Assembly: GCF_001267885.1 (NCBI RefSeq)
Contig: NZ_CP012382.1
Coordinates: 5,009,001-5,073,000, forward strand
Length of the DNA: 64,000 bases
DNA from: Streptomyces ambofaciens ATCC 23877
GTDB lineage: Bacteria > Actinomycetota > Actinomycetes > Streptomycetales > Streptomycetaceae
Reading direction: 5' to 3'
The first letter of the stretch is position 1; each line of letters begins with the position of its first letter. Below are positions 8,656 through 17,011 of this stretch, in pieces. A program made the translations under genes and the position numbers. The notes beneath the pieces are model-generated. The model did no database searches, was not told where the DNA came from, and was given only the letters and a program-made list of their open reading frames with translations.

Positions 8656-8986
8656 CCTGCGGCGGCCTGTGCGGGTTCGGGGGTGGTGCGGGTGTCTTGC
8701 CTGCGGCGCCTGTGCGGGTTCGGTGGGGGTGCGCGTTGCGCGGGCGGTGGTCTGTGGGTCGGGGCCGTGCCGGGGGGTGTCCGTCCTCGGAACGGCGCGG
8801 AATCGGTCGGGGAACAGGGTTCCGTCCGTTGACGCGCCAACCGCTGCGGGCGGACACCCCCCGACCCGGCCCCTTCTCGCCGTACGCGGTTGCGGCTCCG
8901 TTTCCCGGTCGTGCCTTCTCGCCGTACGCGGGTGCGGGTCCGTGTCCCGGTCGTGCCTTCCCGCCGTGTGCGGGTGCGGGTCGGCG
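8656..8986. repeat. Repeat-rich intergenic segment with 42-bp tandem repeat
   Basis: The 469-nt gap between the phosphorylase and the mutase holds several repeat types. Two near-identical 24/25-mers begin at 8656 and 8700. A long inverted repeat has 13-bp perfect arms (CGGGGGGTGTCCG 8771-8783; CGGACACCCCCCG 8851-8863). A 42-bp tandem repeat occupies 8872-8913, 8914-8955 and part of a third copy from 8956. No credible gene is seen in the gap. Confidence 0.85.
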
Positions 8987-9074
8987 GAGTCCCCGGCACG
9001 CCGTGTGCGGGGGCGGCCCCTCCGTCCTCTGCGTGCTGGCCGGCCCGCGCCGGGCGCGGGCCGGGTGGCCCGGG

Positions 9075-9899
9075 TCAGAGGCGGCCGAGGACCTGGGTCA
9101 GGAGGGAGCCCATCCGGGCGGCGGAGTCGCGGCCGGCCTGGAGGACCTCCTCGTGGTTGAGGGGCTCTCCCGTCATGCCGGCCGCGAGGTTGGTCACCAG
9201 GGAGATGCCCAGGACCTCCGCGCCGGCCTCGCGGGCCGCGATCGCCTCCAGGACCGTCGACATGCCGACCAGGTCGGCGCCGATCACGCGGGCCATGCGG
9301 ATCTCGGCGGGCGTCTCGTAGTGCGGGCCGGGGAACTGGGCGTAGACGCCCTCCTCCAGCGTGGGGTCGACCTCCTTGCACAGGGCGCGCAGGCGCGGGG
9401 AGTAGAGGTCGGTGAGGTCGACGAAGTTGGCGCCGACGATGGGGGAGGTGGCGGTGAGGTTGATGTGGTCGCTGATCAGGACCGGCTGGCCGGGGCGCAT
9501 GCCCTCGCGCAGGCCGCCGCAGCCGTTGGTCAGGATGATCGTCTTGGCGCCGGCGGCCACCGCCGTGCGGACGCCGTGGGAGACGGCGGCCACGCCGTGG
9601 CCCTCGTAGTAGTGGGTGCGGCCCAGGAAGACCAGCGCACGCTTGTCGCCGATGGAGTACGAGCGGACCTTGCCGCCGTGGCCCTCCACTGCGGGCTTGG
9701 GGAAGCCCGGCAGGTCGGTGACCTGGAGATCGGTCTCGGGGGCGCCCAGGGCGTCCACGGCCGGTGCCCAGCCGGAGCCCATCACGAGGGCGACGTCGTG
9801 GGTCTCGGCGCCGGTGAGTTCGCGCAGGCGGGCCGCGGCGGCGTCGGCGGCGGCGTACGGGTCGCCCTGGATGTCGTCCGGAAGAAGAGATGCGTTCAC
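9075..9899 (-). CDS. punA: Purine nucleoside phosphorylase (trimeric type)
   Basis: This 274-residue enzyme phosphorolyses purine (deoxy)ribonucleosides to base and (deoxy)ribose 1-phosphate. Family landmarks are [53 protein letters not shown] and [10 protein letters not shown]; the last carries the Asn typical of 6-oxopurine-specific trimeric enzymes. GTG 9899 gives the usual family length. TACCCT ends 7 nt before it with no ribosome binding site, so a leaderless mRNA is likely. The promoter contains the same palindrome as deoC. With the mutase downstream and deoC, it would complete a route from deoxynucleosides to acetaldehyde and triose phosphate. Confidence 0.93.
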   Translation of the reverse strand: MNASLLPDDIQGDPYAAADAAAARLRELTGAETHDVALVMGSGWAPAVDALGAPETDLQVTDLPGFPKPAVEGHGGKVRSYSIGDKRALVFLGRTHYYEGHGVAAVSHGVRTAVAAGAKTIILTNGCGGLREGMRPGQPVLISDHINLTATSPIVGANFVDLTDLYSPRLRALCKEVDPTLEEGVYAQFPGPHYETPAEIRMARVIGADLVGMSTVLEAIAAREAGAEVLGISLVTNLAAGMTGEPLNHEEVLQAGRDSAARMGSLLTQVLGRL

Positions 9900-9906
9900 G
9901 CCGAAG

Positions 9907-9936
9907 AGGGTAGCCGGTTTACGCCTACGCGCGTAG
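9907..9936 (-). promoter_or_regulatory. Phosphorylase promoter with CTACGCGCGTAG palindrome
   Basis: The minus-strand -10-like TACCCT (plus-strand 9907-9912) is 7 nt from the GTG start. The 12-bp palindrome CTACGCGCGTAG (9925-9936) lies where the -35 region and spacer begin. It is identical to the deoC site at 4664-4675, indicating co-regulation by one dimeric repressor; this is inference from the sequence match. Confidence 0.6.
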
Positions 9937-9991
9937 ATGACAGAGCTCACGGGATCGTGATTGTTGTTTTGTTGTTTTCGACGAAGGCGGC

Positions 9992-10429
9992 TCAGCAGGG
10001 GCGTTTGCGGAGTTCCATGACGTAGTCGTGGGGTGCGCCGGCGGACTCGGCCGCGTCCGCCACCTCGCCCAGGTAGCGGGCGGAGGGCAGGCCGCCCTCG
10101 TAGGCGTTCAGCACGTACGTCCACGCGCCCTGCTCGCCCTCCAGGGTCTGGATGCGGACGCGGGTGCGGCGGTATATGTCCATGCCCACGCCCTCCCAGC
10201 GGTCGAGCGAGTCCTCGTCCATCGGGGCGATGTCGTAGAGGGACACGAAGACCTGCGAGATCGGGTCCTCGACGAGCGTCGCCAGCGCGCCCTCCCAGCC
10301 CATGTGCTCGCCCCCGAAGGTCAGCCGCCACCCGTTCAGCCAGCCGGTGGCGCGCAGCGGCGAGTGCGGGGCGCGGCGGGTCATCAACCGCGCGTCGAGG
10401 TTGCCGGCGTAAGCGGCGTAGAGCGACAT
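9992..10429 (-). CDS. Gamma-glutamylcyclotransferase-like protein
   Basis: This 145-residue protein has the gamma-glutamylcyclotransferase/AIG2-like fold pattern: [13 protein letters not shown] at the start (YGSNL-like substrate loop), a central [22 protein letters not shown] containing the family's acidic region, and YVMELRKRP at the end. The family releases 5-oxoproline from gamma-glutamyl compounds, although many bacterial members have unknown substrates. ATG 10429 starts directly at the conserved segment. It diverges from the LpdA-like reductase gene, with 83 nt between the starts. Confidence 0.78.
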   Translation of the reverse strand: MSLYAAYAGNLDARLMTRRAPHSPLRATGWLNGWRLTFGGEHMGWEGALATLVEDPISQVFVSLYDIAPMDEDSLDRWEGVGMDIYRRTRVRIQTLEGEQGAWTYVLNAYEGGLPSARYLGEVADAAESAGAPHDYVMELRKRPC

Positions 10430-10512
10430 GCACAGAGCGTACGGCAGCGGTGCGGCGTCACTCGTGTAACAGGTGTGCCCCCGGGCGGCCGCCCGTTGAA
10501 GGGTGCGGGACA

Positions 10513-11961
10513 ATGGAGTACGTGACTCGGATCGTGATCATTGGTGGCGGACCCGGCGGATACGAAGCGGCGCTGGTGGCCGCCCAGCTCGGCGCGGAGG
10601 TGACCGTCGTCGACTGCGACGGTCTGGGCGGGGCGTCGGTGCTGACCGACTGCGTGCCGTCCAAGACTCTGATCGCCACGGCCGAGGTGATGACCACCTT
10701 CGACTCGTCGTACGAGGAACTGGGGATCATCGTCGCCGACGACACCCCGCCCATGGAGCAGGCCGCGCGGGTGGTCGGGGTGGACCTGGGCAAGGTCAAC
10801 CGGCGGGTGAAGCGGCTGGCCCTCGCGCAGTCGCACGACATCACCGCCTCCGTGACCCGGGCGGGTGCGCGGGTGGTGCGCGGGCGCGGGCGGCTGGAGG
10901 GCATGCAGGCCCTGGACGGCTCGCGCAAGGTCGTGGTGCGCGCCGCCGACGGGAGCGAGGAGACGCTGACCGCGGACGCGGTGCTGATCGCCACCGGCGG
11001 GCACCCGCGGGAGCTGCCGGACGCCCGGCCCGACGGCGAGCGGATCCTGAACTGGACCCAGGTCTACGACCTCGACGAGCTGCCCGAGGAACTCATCGTC
11101 GTCGGATCCGGTGTGACCGGTGCCGAGTTCGCCGGCGCCTACCAGGCCCTCGGCTCCAAGGTGACGCTCGTGTCGTCCCGGGACCGGGTGCTGCCCGGTG
11201 AGGACCCCGACGCCGCCGCCGTCCTGGAGGACGTGTTCCGGCGGCGCGGCATGAACGTCATGGCGCGGTCGCGGGCCCAGTCCGCCAAGCGGGTCGGGGA
11301 CCGGGTGGAGGTGACCCTCTCCGACGGGCGGGTCATCACCGGGTCGCACTGTCTGATGGCCGTCGGCGCCATCCCCAACACCGAGGGGATGGGGCTGGAG
11401 GAGGCCGGGGTCCACCTCAAGGACTCCGGGCACATCCGCACCGACCGGGTCTCGCGCACCTCGGCCCCCGGCGTGTACGCCGCCGGTGACGTGACGGGTG
11501 TCTTCGCCCTCGCCTCGGTGGCCGCCATGCAGGGGCGCATCGCCATGTACCACTTCCTGGGCGACGCCGTGACCCCGCTGGACCTGAAAACTGTCTCGTC
11601 CAACGTCTTCACCGACCCCGAGATCGCCACGGTCGGCTACTCGCAGGCCGACGTCGACGCCGGCAAGATCGACGCCCGGGTGGTGAAGCTGCCGCTGCTG
11701 CGCAACCCGCGCGCCAAGATGCAGGGCATCCGGGACGGCTTCGTCAAGATCTTCTGCCGGCCCGGCACCGAGATCGTGGTGGGCGGTGTCGTGGTGGCGC
11801 CGCGGGCCTCGGAGCTCATCCACCCGATCTCGATCGCGGTCGACAACAACCTGACGGTCGAGCAGATCGCGAACGCCTTCACCGTGTACCCCTCCCTCTC
11901 GGGGTCCATCGCCGAGGTGGCTCGGCAGCTGCACACCCGCAAGGCCGCCGGGGACGCGTAG
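10513..11961 (+). CDS. lpdA: LpdA-type NAD(P)H quinone reductase (flavoprotein disulfide reductase family)
   Basis: This 482-residue protein belongs to the FAD-dependent pyridine nucleotide-disulfide oxidoreductases: GGGPGGYEAAL (FAD), VVGSGVTGAEFAGAY (NAD(P)H), YAAGDVTGVFALASVA (second FAD motif) and a C-terminal dimerisation domain. The redox-active CxxxxC pair is broken: the segment reads GGASVLTDCVPSK, keeping only the second Cys. The C-terminal His-Pro catalytic motif has become VYPSLSGS. These are hallmarks of mycobacterial LpdA, an NAD(P)H quinone reductase, not lipoamide dehydrogenase. ATG 10513 is chosen at the conserved start; GTG 10522 would also fit. Confidence 0.88.
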   Translation: MEYVTRIVIIGGGPGGYEAALVAAQLGAEVTVVDCDGLGGASVLTDCVPSKTLIATAEVMTTFDSSYEELGIIVADDTPPMEQAARVVGVDLGKVNRRVKRLALAQSHDITASVTRAGARVVRGRGRLEGMQALDGSRKVVVRAADGSEETLTADAVLIATGGHPRELPDARPDGERILNWTQVYDLDELPEELIVVGSGVTGAEFAGAYQALGSKVTLVSSRDRVLPGEDPDAAAVLEDVFRRRGMNVMARSRAQSAKRVGDRVEVTLSDGRVITGSHCLMAVGAIPNTEGMGLEEAGVHLKDSGHIRTDRVSRTSAPGVYAAGDVTGVFALASVAAMQGRIAMYHFLGDAVTPLDLKTVSSNVFTDPEIATVGYSQADVDAGKIDARVVKLPLLRNPRAKMQGIRDGFVKIFCRPGTEIVVGGVVVAPRASELIHPISIAVDNNLTVEQIANAFTVYPSLSGSIAEVARQLHTRKAAGDA

Positions 11962-12138
11962 CGTGTCCGGTGGGCCAAGTGGCGCGTGCGGCAGGCGGGT
12001 TGAGGTCGGCGGCCGGAAGTCGACCCGCCGTGGTCACGGTGCGTCGCGGAGTGTGCGGGCGGCATAGTCGGCCGGAGTAGGCGCGTATACCACCTCGTGG
12101 TCCCCCATGCGAACAACTTCTGTTATTCGGCGCATACT

Positions 12139-12177
12139 GCTGAAAGCAGACGGTCGTTGGGGTTACTGTCAGTTTCG
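12139..12177 (+). promoter_or_regulatory. Putative leaderless promoter of the DeoR-family gene
   Basis: A TACTGT -10 hexamer at 12164-12169 is followed by exactly 7 nt and then the GTG start at 12177. A weak -35-like CTGAAA lies at 12140-12145. No Shine-Dalgarno sequence is present. This arrangement implies that transcription begins at the first base of the start codon. Confidence 0.5.
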
Positions 12178-13169
12178 TGTTCGCTGCAGAACGTCGCCAA
12201 TTGATCCTCGAAATGGTGCGAGCGAACGGAGCCGTGTCGCTCCGTGAGCTCGCCCGCGTCGTCCAGACCTCCGAAGTGACCGTACGGCGGGACGTGCGCG
12301 CACTGGAGGCAGAAGGACTCCTCGACCGTCGGCACGGCGGTGCGGTACTGCCGGGCGGATTCACGCGAGAATCCGGCTTCCCGCAGAAGTCCCATCTCGC
12401 GACCGCCGAGAAGACGGCCATCGCCGACCTCGCCGCGGGCTTCGTCGAAGAGGGCGAGGCCATCGTGGTCGGGGCCGGGACCACGACGCAGGAGCTGGCG
12501 CGCCGGCTCGCGCGGGTGCCCGGGCTGACCGTCGTCACCAACTCGCTGCTGGTGGCCCAGGCCCTCGCCCACGCCAACCGGGTCGAGGTCGTGATGACCG
12601 GTGGCACCCTCCGCGGGTCCAACTACGCGCTCGTCGGGTCGGGAGCCGAACAGTCCCTCCAGGGGCTGCGGGTCTCCAAGGCCTTCCTGTCCGGGAGCGG
12701 GCTGACGGCGGAGCGGGGCCTGTCCACGTCCAACATGCTGTCGGCGTCGGTCGACCGCGCGCTGGTGCAGGCGGCCGCCGAGGTCGTCGTCCTCGCGGAC
12801 CACTCCAAACTGGGCACCGACACCATGTTCCAGACCGTGCCCACGGACGTCATCACCCGCCTGGTCACGGACGAGCCGCCCGCCCACGACGACCGGGCCG
12901 GCACGGAGCTCCAGGCGCTGGCCGACCAGGGCGTGCAGATCGCGGTGGCGGGGTCGTCAGGGGGTGCCACGGGGAACCCGGGAGCGCCGGGGGCCCAGGT
13001 GGCGGGCGGTGACTCCGGCCCGGCGCGTCAGCAGCGCCGGGACGTGCCGGTTCCGGGGCCACGCCGACAGGTCCCGGGCGCCGCGGCGGGGCTGCGGTCG
13101 GCCACCGCCCTGGGGGAGCAGAACCCCGGAGCGGAACGGGCGCGGGTCGCGGATCTGCGCCGGCGCTGA
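12177..13169 (+). CDS. DeoR-family transcriptional regulator
   Basis: This 330-residue regulator has an N-terminal winged HTH (FAAERRQLILEMVRANGAVSLREL, then VQTSEVTVRRDVRALEAEGLLDRRHGGA) and a DeoR sensor domain with VVGAGTTTQELARRL and TVVTNSLLVAQAL, expected to bind a phosphosugar. It is longer than the usual 250-260 residues because of a Gly/Ala/Pro/Arg-rich tail of about 70 residues that looks disordered. Family members repress sugar or nucleoside catabolism. Because deoC and the phosphorylase share an operator-like palindrome, this regulator is a candidate for that site, but no copy of the palindrome is in its own promoter. Confidence 0.88.
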   Translation: MFAAERRQLILEMVRANGAVSLRELARVVQTSEVTVRRDVRALEAEGLLDRRHGGAVLPGGFTRESGFPQKSHLATAEKTAIADLAAGFVEEGEAIVVGAGTTTQELARRLARVPGLTVVTNSLLVAQALAHANRVEVVMTGGTLRGSNYALVGSGAEQSLQGLRVSKAFLSGSGLTAERGLSTSNMLSASVDRALVQAAAEVVVLADHSKLGTDTMFQTVPTDVITRLVTDEPPAHDDRAGTELQALADQGVQIAVAGSSGGATGNPGAPGAQVAGGDSGPARQQRRDVPVPGPRRQVPGAAAGLRSATALGEQNPGAERARVADLRRR

Positions 13170-13205
13170 GCTCTTCACGGTCCGTCGCGCCCCGGCACCG
13201 ACAGC

Positions 13206-13247
13206 GGGGCGCCCGGCGGACCGGATGATCGGTTCGCCGGGCGCCCC
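13206..13247. terminator. Bidirectional terminator with 13-bp perfect stem
   Basis: The arms GGGGCGCCCGGCG (13206-13218) and CGCCGGGCGCCCC (13235-13247) are perfect. The stem continues inward with ACCG/CGGT (13220-13223, 13230-13233) around a 6-nt loop. It lies between the convergent DeoR-family gene and the carboxylase alpha-subunit gene. Confidence 0.85.
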
Positions 13248-13266
13248 GGTCGTGTCGTACGGGTCC

Positions 13267-15039
13267 TCAGTCCTTGATCTCGCAGATCGCGGCGCCGGAG
13301 GTGACGGACGCGCCGACCTCGGCGCCCAGGCCCTTGATGGTGCCGGACTTGTGGGCGTTGAGGGGCTGTTCCATCTTCATGGCCTCCAGGACGACGATCA
13401 GGTCGCCTTCCTGGACCTCCTGGCCCTCTTCCACCGCGATCTTGACGATGGTGCCCTGCATGGGCGAGGCGAGGGTGTCGCCGGAGGCGGCGGGGCCGGA
13501 CTTCTTGGCCGCGCGGCGCTTGGGCTTGGCGCCGGCCGCGAGGCCGGTACGGGCCAGGGACATGCCCAGCGACGACGGGAGGGAGACCTCCAGGCGCTTG
13601 CCGCCGACCTCCACGACGACCGTCTCCCGGCCCGCGTCCTCGTCCGCCTCGGCGTCCGCGGGGGCGGTGAAGGGCTTGATCTCGTTGACGAACTCGGTCT
13701 CGATCCAGCGGGTGTGGACCGTGAACGGGTCGCTGGAGCCGGTCAGCTCGGGGGCGAAGGCGGGGTCGCGGACGACCGCGCGGTGGAAGGGGATGGCGGT
13801 GGCCATGCCCTCGACCTGGAACTCCTCCAGGGCGCGGGCGGCGCGCTGGAGGGCTTCCTTGCGGGTGCGGCCGGTGACGATGAGCTTCGCGAGGAGGGAG
13901 TCCCAGGCGGGGCCGATGACGCTGCCGGATTCGACGCCGGCGTCGAGGCGGACGCCGGGGCCGGTGGGCGGGGCGAAGGTGGTGACGGTGCCGGGGGCGG
14001 GCAGGAAGCCCCGGCCGGGGTCCTCGCCGTTGATGCGGAACTCGAAGGAGTGGCCGCGCAGGTCAGGGTCGTCGTAGCCGAGTTCCTCGCCGTCGGCGAT
14101 GCGGAACATCTCGCGGACCAGGTCGATGCCGGCGACCTCTTCGGTGACCGGGTGTTCGACCTGGAGGCGGGTGTTGACCTCCAGGAAGGAGATGGTGCCG
14201 TCGAGGCCGACGAGGAACTCCACGGTGCCGGCGCCGACGTAGCCGGCTTCCTTGAGGATCGCCTTGGAGGACGAGTACAGCTCCTCCATCTGGGCGTCGG
14301 AGAGGAAGGGCGCGGGGGCTTCCTCGACCAGTTTCTGGTGGCGGCGCTGCAGGGAGCAGTCGCGGGTGGAGACGACGACCACGTTGCCGTGGGTGTCGGC
14401 CAGGCACTGGGTCTCCACGTGGCGGGGCTTGTCGAGGTAGCGCTCGACGAAGCACTCGCCGCGGCCGAAGGCGGCCACCGCCTCGCGGACGGCGGAGTCG
14501 TACAGCTCGGGGACCTCTTCGAGGGTGCGGGCGACCTTCAGGCCGCGTCCGCCGCCGCCGAAGGCGGCCTTGATGGCGATGGGCAGGCCGTGTTCCTTGG
14601 CGAAGGCGACGACCTCCTCGGCGCCCGAGACGGGGTCGGGGGTGCCGGCGACCAGGGGGGCGCCGGCGCGTTGGGCGATGTGGCGGGCGGCGACCTTGTC
14701 GCCCAGGTCACGGATGGCCTGCGGGGGCGGGCCGATCCAGGTCAGACCCGCGTCCAGGACCGCCTGTGCGAACTCGGCGTTCTCGGAGAGGAATCCGTAC
14801 CCGGGGTGGATGGCGTCCGCGCCGGACTCGCTCGCGGCTTTGAGGACCTTGGTGATGTCCAGATAGCTGGCGGCGGGGGTGTCACCACCCAGGGCGAACG
14901 CCTCATCAGCGGCGCGGACATGCAGAGCGTCCCGGTCCGGGTCCGCGTAGACGGCCACGCTCGCGATCCCGGCGTCCCGGCAGGCCCGGGCCACGCGGAC
15001 AGCGATTTCGCCACGGTTGGCGATGAGCACCTTGCGCAC
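13267..15039 (-). CDS. accA2: Biotinylated alpha subunit of acyl-CoA carboxylase
   Basis: This 590-residue protein joins biotin carboxylase and biotin carboxyl carrier domains. It carboxylates its own biotin for acetyl/propionyl-CoA carboxylase. Visible features are [14 protein letters not shown], the ATP-grasp loop [26 protein letters not shown] (here [16 protein letters not shown]), and the C-terminal EAMKMEQPL with biotinyl-Lys at 555. The length equals the known Streptomyces AccA subunits. GTG 15039 has AAGGAGGGAG upstream. The 374-nt gap upstream contains a TTACTCGTTAGTAA motif shared with the beta-subunit gene. The beta, epsilon and biotin ligase genes lie 2-4 kb away. Confidence 0.94.
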   Translation of the reverse strand: MRKVLIANRGEIAVRVARACRDAGIASVAVYADPDRDALHVRAADEAFALGGDTPAASYLDITKVLKAASESGADAIHPGYGFLSENAEFAQAVLDAGLTWIGPPPQAIRDLGDKVAARHIAQRAGAPLVAGTPDPVSGAEEVVAFAKEHGLPIAIKAAFGGGGRGLKVARTLEEVPELYDSAVREAVAAFGRGECFVERYLDKPRHVETQCLADTHGNVVVVSTRDCSLQRRHQKLVEEAPAPFLSDAQMEELYSSSKAILKEAGYVGAGTVEFLVGLDGTISFLEVNTRLQVEHPVTEEVAGIDLVREMFRIADGEELGYDDPDLRGHSFEFRINGEDPGRGFLPAPGTVTTFAPPTGPGVRLDAGVESGSVIGPAWDSLLAKLIVTGRTRKEALQRAARALEEFQVEGMATAIPFHRAVVRDPAFAPELTGSSDPFTVHTRWIETEFVNEIKPFTAPADAEADEDAGRETVVVEVGGKRLEVSLPSSLGMSLARTGLAAGAKPKRRAAKKSGPAASGDTLASPMQGTIVKIAVEEGQEVQEGDLIVVLEAMKMEQPLNAHKSGTIKGLGAEVGASVTSGAAICEIKD

Positions 15040-15325
15040 GATTGAGGCTCCCTCCTTGAAACAAGCCGAGTTTAGGGACTGCCGACACGGCACTTCGACC
15101 CGTCCCCAATGGTGACCTTGCCCACACGGAGCGTGATTCGAGGCTCACTCGACCCGCGAAATCCCTTGCAGTGCCGAGAAACACGGTGCTCCTCGGGCAA
15201 ACCCTAGCCCTCCGGTGTGGGCAAGGTCTCTGTAAGAGGGTGCTGCGGGCCACTCCGTTTCTTTGTGGAGTCCCTACGAATGGCCCAATGATTCTTTGCC
15301 CGCGGCAGACCCCTTGTCGCGAGGT

Positions 15326-15339
15326 TTACTCGTTAGTAA
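15326..15339. promoter_or_regulatory. TTACTCGTTAGTAA operator-like motif
   Basis: This 14-mer has inverted arms TTACT/AGTAA around CGTT. It lies in the divergent region between accA2 (start 15039, minus) and the membrane protein gene (start 15414, plus). A 12-of-14 match, TTACTCGTTCGTAG, occurs at 18643-18656 just upstream of the beta-subunit gene. TetR-type regulators of fatty-acid metabolism often use such short dyads; the assignment is inferred. The rest of the 374-nt gap shows no gene. Confidence 0.5.
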
Positions 15340-15413
15340 CGTGCCGGATGTCTCGAACGTACTTGGGGTAACAGCTGTCCTGTGCGGCAGCGGTCGAAAG
15401 TGGGTGGGGACCG

Positions 15414-15899
15414 GTGTCAGTGCGCAGGCCGGTGGCGTGGACCGTGGCGGTCGTGCTCTTCGCGGAGGCGGTCGGCGTCGCGGCGCTGAACTGGTTCCTC
15501 GGGATCGTCGTCGACCGCCAGGACATGTCCCTGGCCGGTCTCGACCCGGACATGATGTCCGTGTCCTCGAAGATCGGCGGGGTCGTCTTCGGGCTCTACT
15601 TCGCGCTGTGCGGGCTGGTCGCCCTGCTCGTGGCGGTGCGCGACCGCCCGCCCGCCGGCCTCGGCCGGGTCCTGCTGGTCAGCGCGGCTGTGGTGCACGG
15701 GCTGCTCGGCGCCTTCGGCTGGGGACTGGTGGGCTGGCACGCCTTCCTGTTCATGATCGTCGTGCTCGCCCTCGTCGTGCTGCTGCTGATGACGTACGAC
15801 GCCCAGGCGCGGCCCGTGGCCGGCGTGCCCGCGGCCGGCGAGGGCAAGGGCGACGACGGCTCCCCGGTCAGCCCTCCGCCGGCGCCCACAACTCCGTGA
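15414..15899 (+). CDS. Four-helix integral membrane protein of unknown function
   Basis: This 161-residue protein has four hydrophobic helices (about residues 8-29, 54-75, 84-105 and 110-131), an extracytoplasmic loop after the first helix, and a proline/glycine-rich cytoplasmic tail. It has no recognised catalytic motif. GTG 15414 is preceded by GTGGGGA. Its 3' end overlaps the convergent maf gene by 32 nt. It is conserved-looking in composition, but I cannot name a function. Confidence 0.72.
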   Translation: MSVRRPVAWTVAVVLFAEAVGVAALNWFLGIVVDRQDMSLAGLDPDMMSVSSKIGGVVFGLYFALCGLVALLVAVRDRPPAGLGRVLLVSAAVVHGLLGAFGWGLVGWHAFLFMIVVLALVVLLLMTYDAQARPVAGVPAAGEGKGDDGSPVSPPPAPTTP

Positions 15900-16491
15900 T
15901 GCCCACCCCGAGGTCGGCGAGGAGACGGCGGAGCAGGGGCAGGCTGAGGCCGATCACGTTCCCGTGGTCGCCCTCGATGCCGTCGATGAACGGGGCCGAG
16001 CGTCCGTCCAGGGTGAAGGCCCCGGCGACGTACAGGGGCTCTCCGGAGGCCACGTAGGCGGCGATCTCCGCGTCGGTCGGCTCGCCGAAGCGGACGACGG
16101 TGGAGGCGGTCGCCGAGACGTGGCGGCCGGAGGCGGTGTCCCAGACGCAGTGGCCGGTCTGCAGGGTGCCCGCCCGGCCGCGCATCGCCTTCCAGCGGGC
16201 GGTGGCCTCCTCGGCGTCCGCCGGCTTGCCGAGGGCCTGTCCGTCCAGGTCGAGCACCGAGTCGCAGCCGATCACCAGGGCGCCGCGCACCTCGGGCTTC
16301 GCGGCCACGACGGAGGCCTTGGCCTCGGCGAGGGCGAGGGCCAGCTCGGCGGGGGTCGGCGCGGTGACCGCGTCCTCGTCGACGCCGCTCACCAGCACCT
16401 CCGGGACGAGCCCGGCCTGGCGCAGCAGGCCGAGCCGGGCCGGGGACTGGGAGGCGAGGACGAGGCGGCGGCGCGGCTGCTGAACTGTCAT
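15868..16491 (-). CDS. maf: Maf-family nucleoside triphosphate pyrophosphatase
   Basis: Maf proteins hydrolyse non-canonical or modified nucleoside triphosphates to monophosphates and have been linked to septum control. The 207-residue protein shows [19 protein letters not shown] (phosphate-binding start; SxSPxR), [18 protein letters not shown] (catalytic Asp region) and [26 protein letters not shown]. It begins 40 nt after the small membrane protein gene ends, in the same direction, and may be co-transcribed with it. Confidence 0.92.
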   Translation of the reverse strand: MTVQQPRRRLVLASQSPARLGLLRQAGLVPEVLVSGVDEDAVTAPTPAELALALAEAKASVVAAKPEVRGALVIGCDSVLDLDGQALGKPADAEEATARWKAMRGRAGTLQTGHCVWDTASGRHVSATASTVVRFGEPTDAEIAAYVASGEPLYVAGAFTLDGRSAPFIDGIEGDHGNVIGLSLPLLRRLLADLGVGITELWAPAEG

Positions 16492-16531
16492 GGGATCAAG
16501 CGTATCGGCGGCGCCGGGCGGACCGCTCGCG

Positions 16532-16660
16532 CTACCCGAGGCCGATGACGATCATCGCGAGAACCATCGCCAGCGCCAGGAAGACGCTCAGCCGCCGCAG
16601 CCTGTCCTGCATGTCGCGCAGTTCCTCGGGCGGCTCGTTCTCGGGATCGGACCACAGCAT
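16532..16660 (-). CDS. 42-residue membrane protein, resembles MmpB
   Basis: A short reading frame on the minus strand encodes 42 residues. It has an acidic N-terminus ([19 protein letters not shown]), a basic stretch (RLRRL), and a C-terminal transmembrane helix with many Met, Leu, Val and Ile residues ending VIGLG. Length and layout match what I recall as the morphogenic membrane protein MmpB of streptomycetes; that recollection is not certain. GGTGGA just upstream can serve as ribosome binding site, and a perfect TGAGTAC-GG-GTACTCA palindrome lies 36 nt before the start. It sits between maf and the carboxylase epsilon subunit, all in one direction. Confidence 0.7.
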   Translation of the reverse strand: MLWSDPENEPPEELRDMQDRLRRLSVFLALAMVLAMIVIGLG

Positions 16661-16695
16661 TCCACCAGCGTGGGGCTTGGCGGAGGGCCGGCGCG

Positions 16696-16711
16696 TGAGT
16701 ACGGGTACTCA
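16696..16711. promoter_or_regulatory. 16-bp palindrome TGAGTACGGGTACTCA
   Basis: The 7-bp arms TGAGTAC and GTACTCA are perfect around GG. The site lies 36 nt upstream of the 42-residue membrane protein gene and downstream of the epsilon-subunit gene. The position fits an operator in that gene's promoter. The binding protein is unknown to me. Confidence 0.5.
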
Positions 16712-16792
16712 TTCCAGGGGCGCGGAGTCTCCTCCCGCGTGCGCTCACGCCGCGGAGCCGCACAGCGGCAGGGCCCCGCGCCCCCGGGTGGG

Positions 16793-17002
16793 CTAGCCCG
16801 GCCAGTAGGTGCGGCCCCATGCCGCGGGGCCCGGCTGCGGCAGGTGGGTCGACGCGATGCGCGACGGGTCGGACCACGCGTCGCGCGGTCCCCGGGCGCC
16901 GGACGGCTCCTCCTCCGCCGCCACGGCGCGGGCCCTGACCACCGCCAGGGCGGCGGCCAGCTCCTCGGGGGTCGGGTTGCCCCGTACGACCTTGATGGTC
17001 AC
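16793..17002 (-). CDS. accE: Acyl-CoA carboxylase epsilon subunit
   Basis: This 69-residue protein matches the small epsilon subunit of actinobacterial acyl-CoA carboxylases: IKVVRGNPTPEELAAALAVVRA at the start and a Trp/Pro-rich end with AWGRTYWPG. Epsilon subunits bind the beta-subunit hexamer and raise carboxylase activity. It begins 9 nt after the beta-subunit gene ends (GTG 17002, AAGGAG upstream), so the two form a transcription unit. The partner is the propionyl-type beta subunit, so PccE is also an appropriate name. Confidence 0.9.
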   Translation of the reverse strand: MTIKVVRGNPTPEELAAALAVVRARAVAAEEEPSGARGPRDAWSDPSRIASTHLPQPGPAAWGRTYWPG

Positions 17003-17011
17003 AGCGGCTCC

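Noticed and set aside
15040..15413. A riboswitch or small RNA in the 374-nt gap upstream of accA2
   Set aside because: No recognisable conserved riboswitch core or stable long stem was seen. Only the TTACTCGTTAGTAA dyad stands out.
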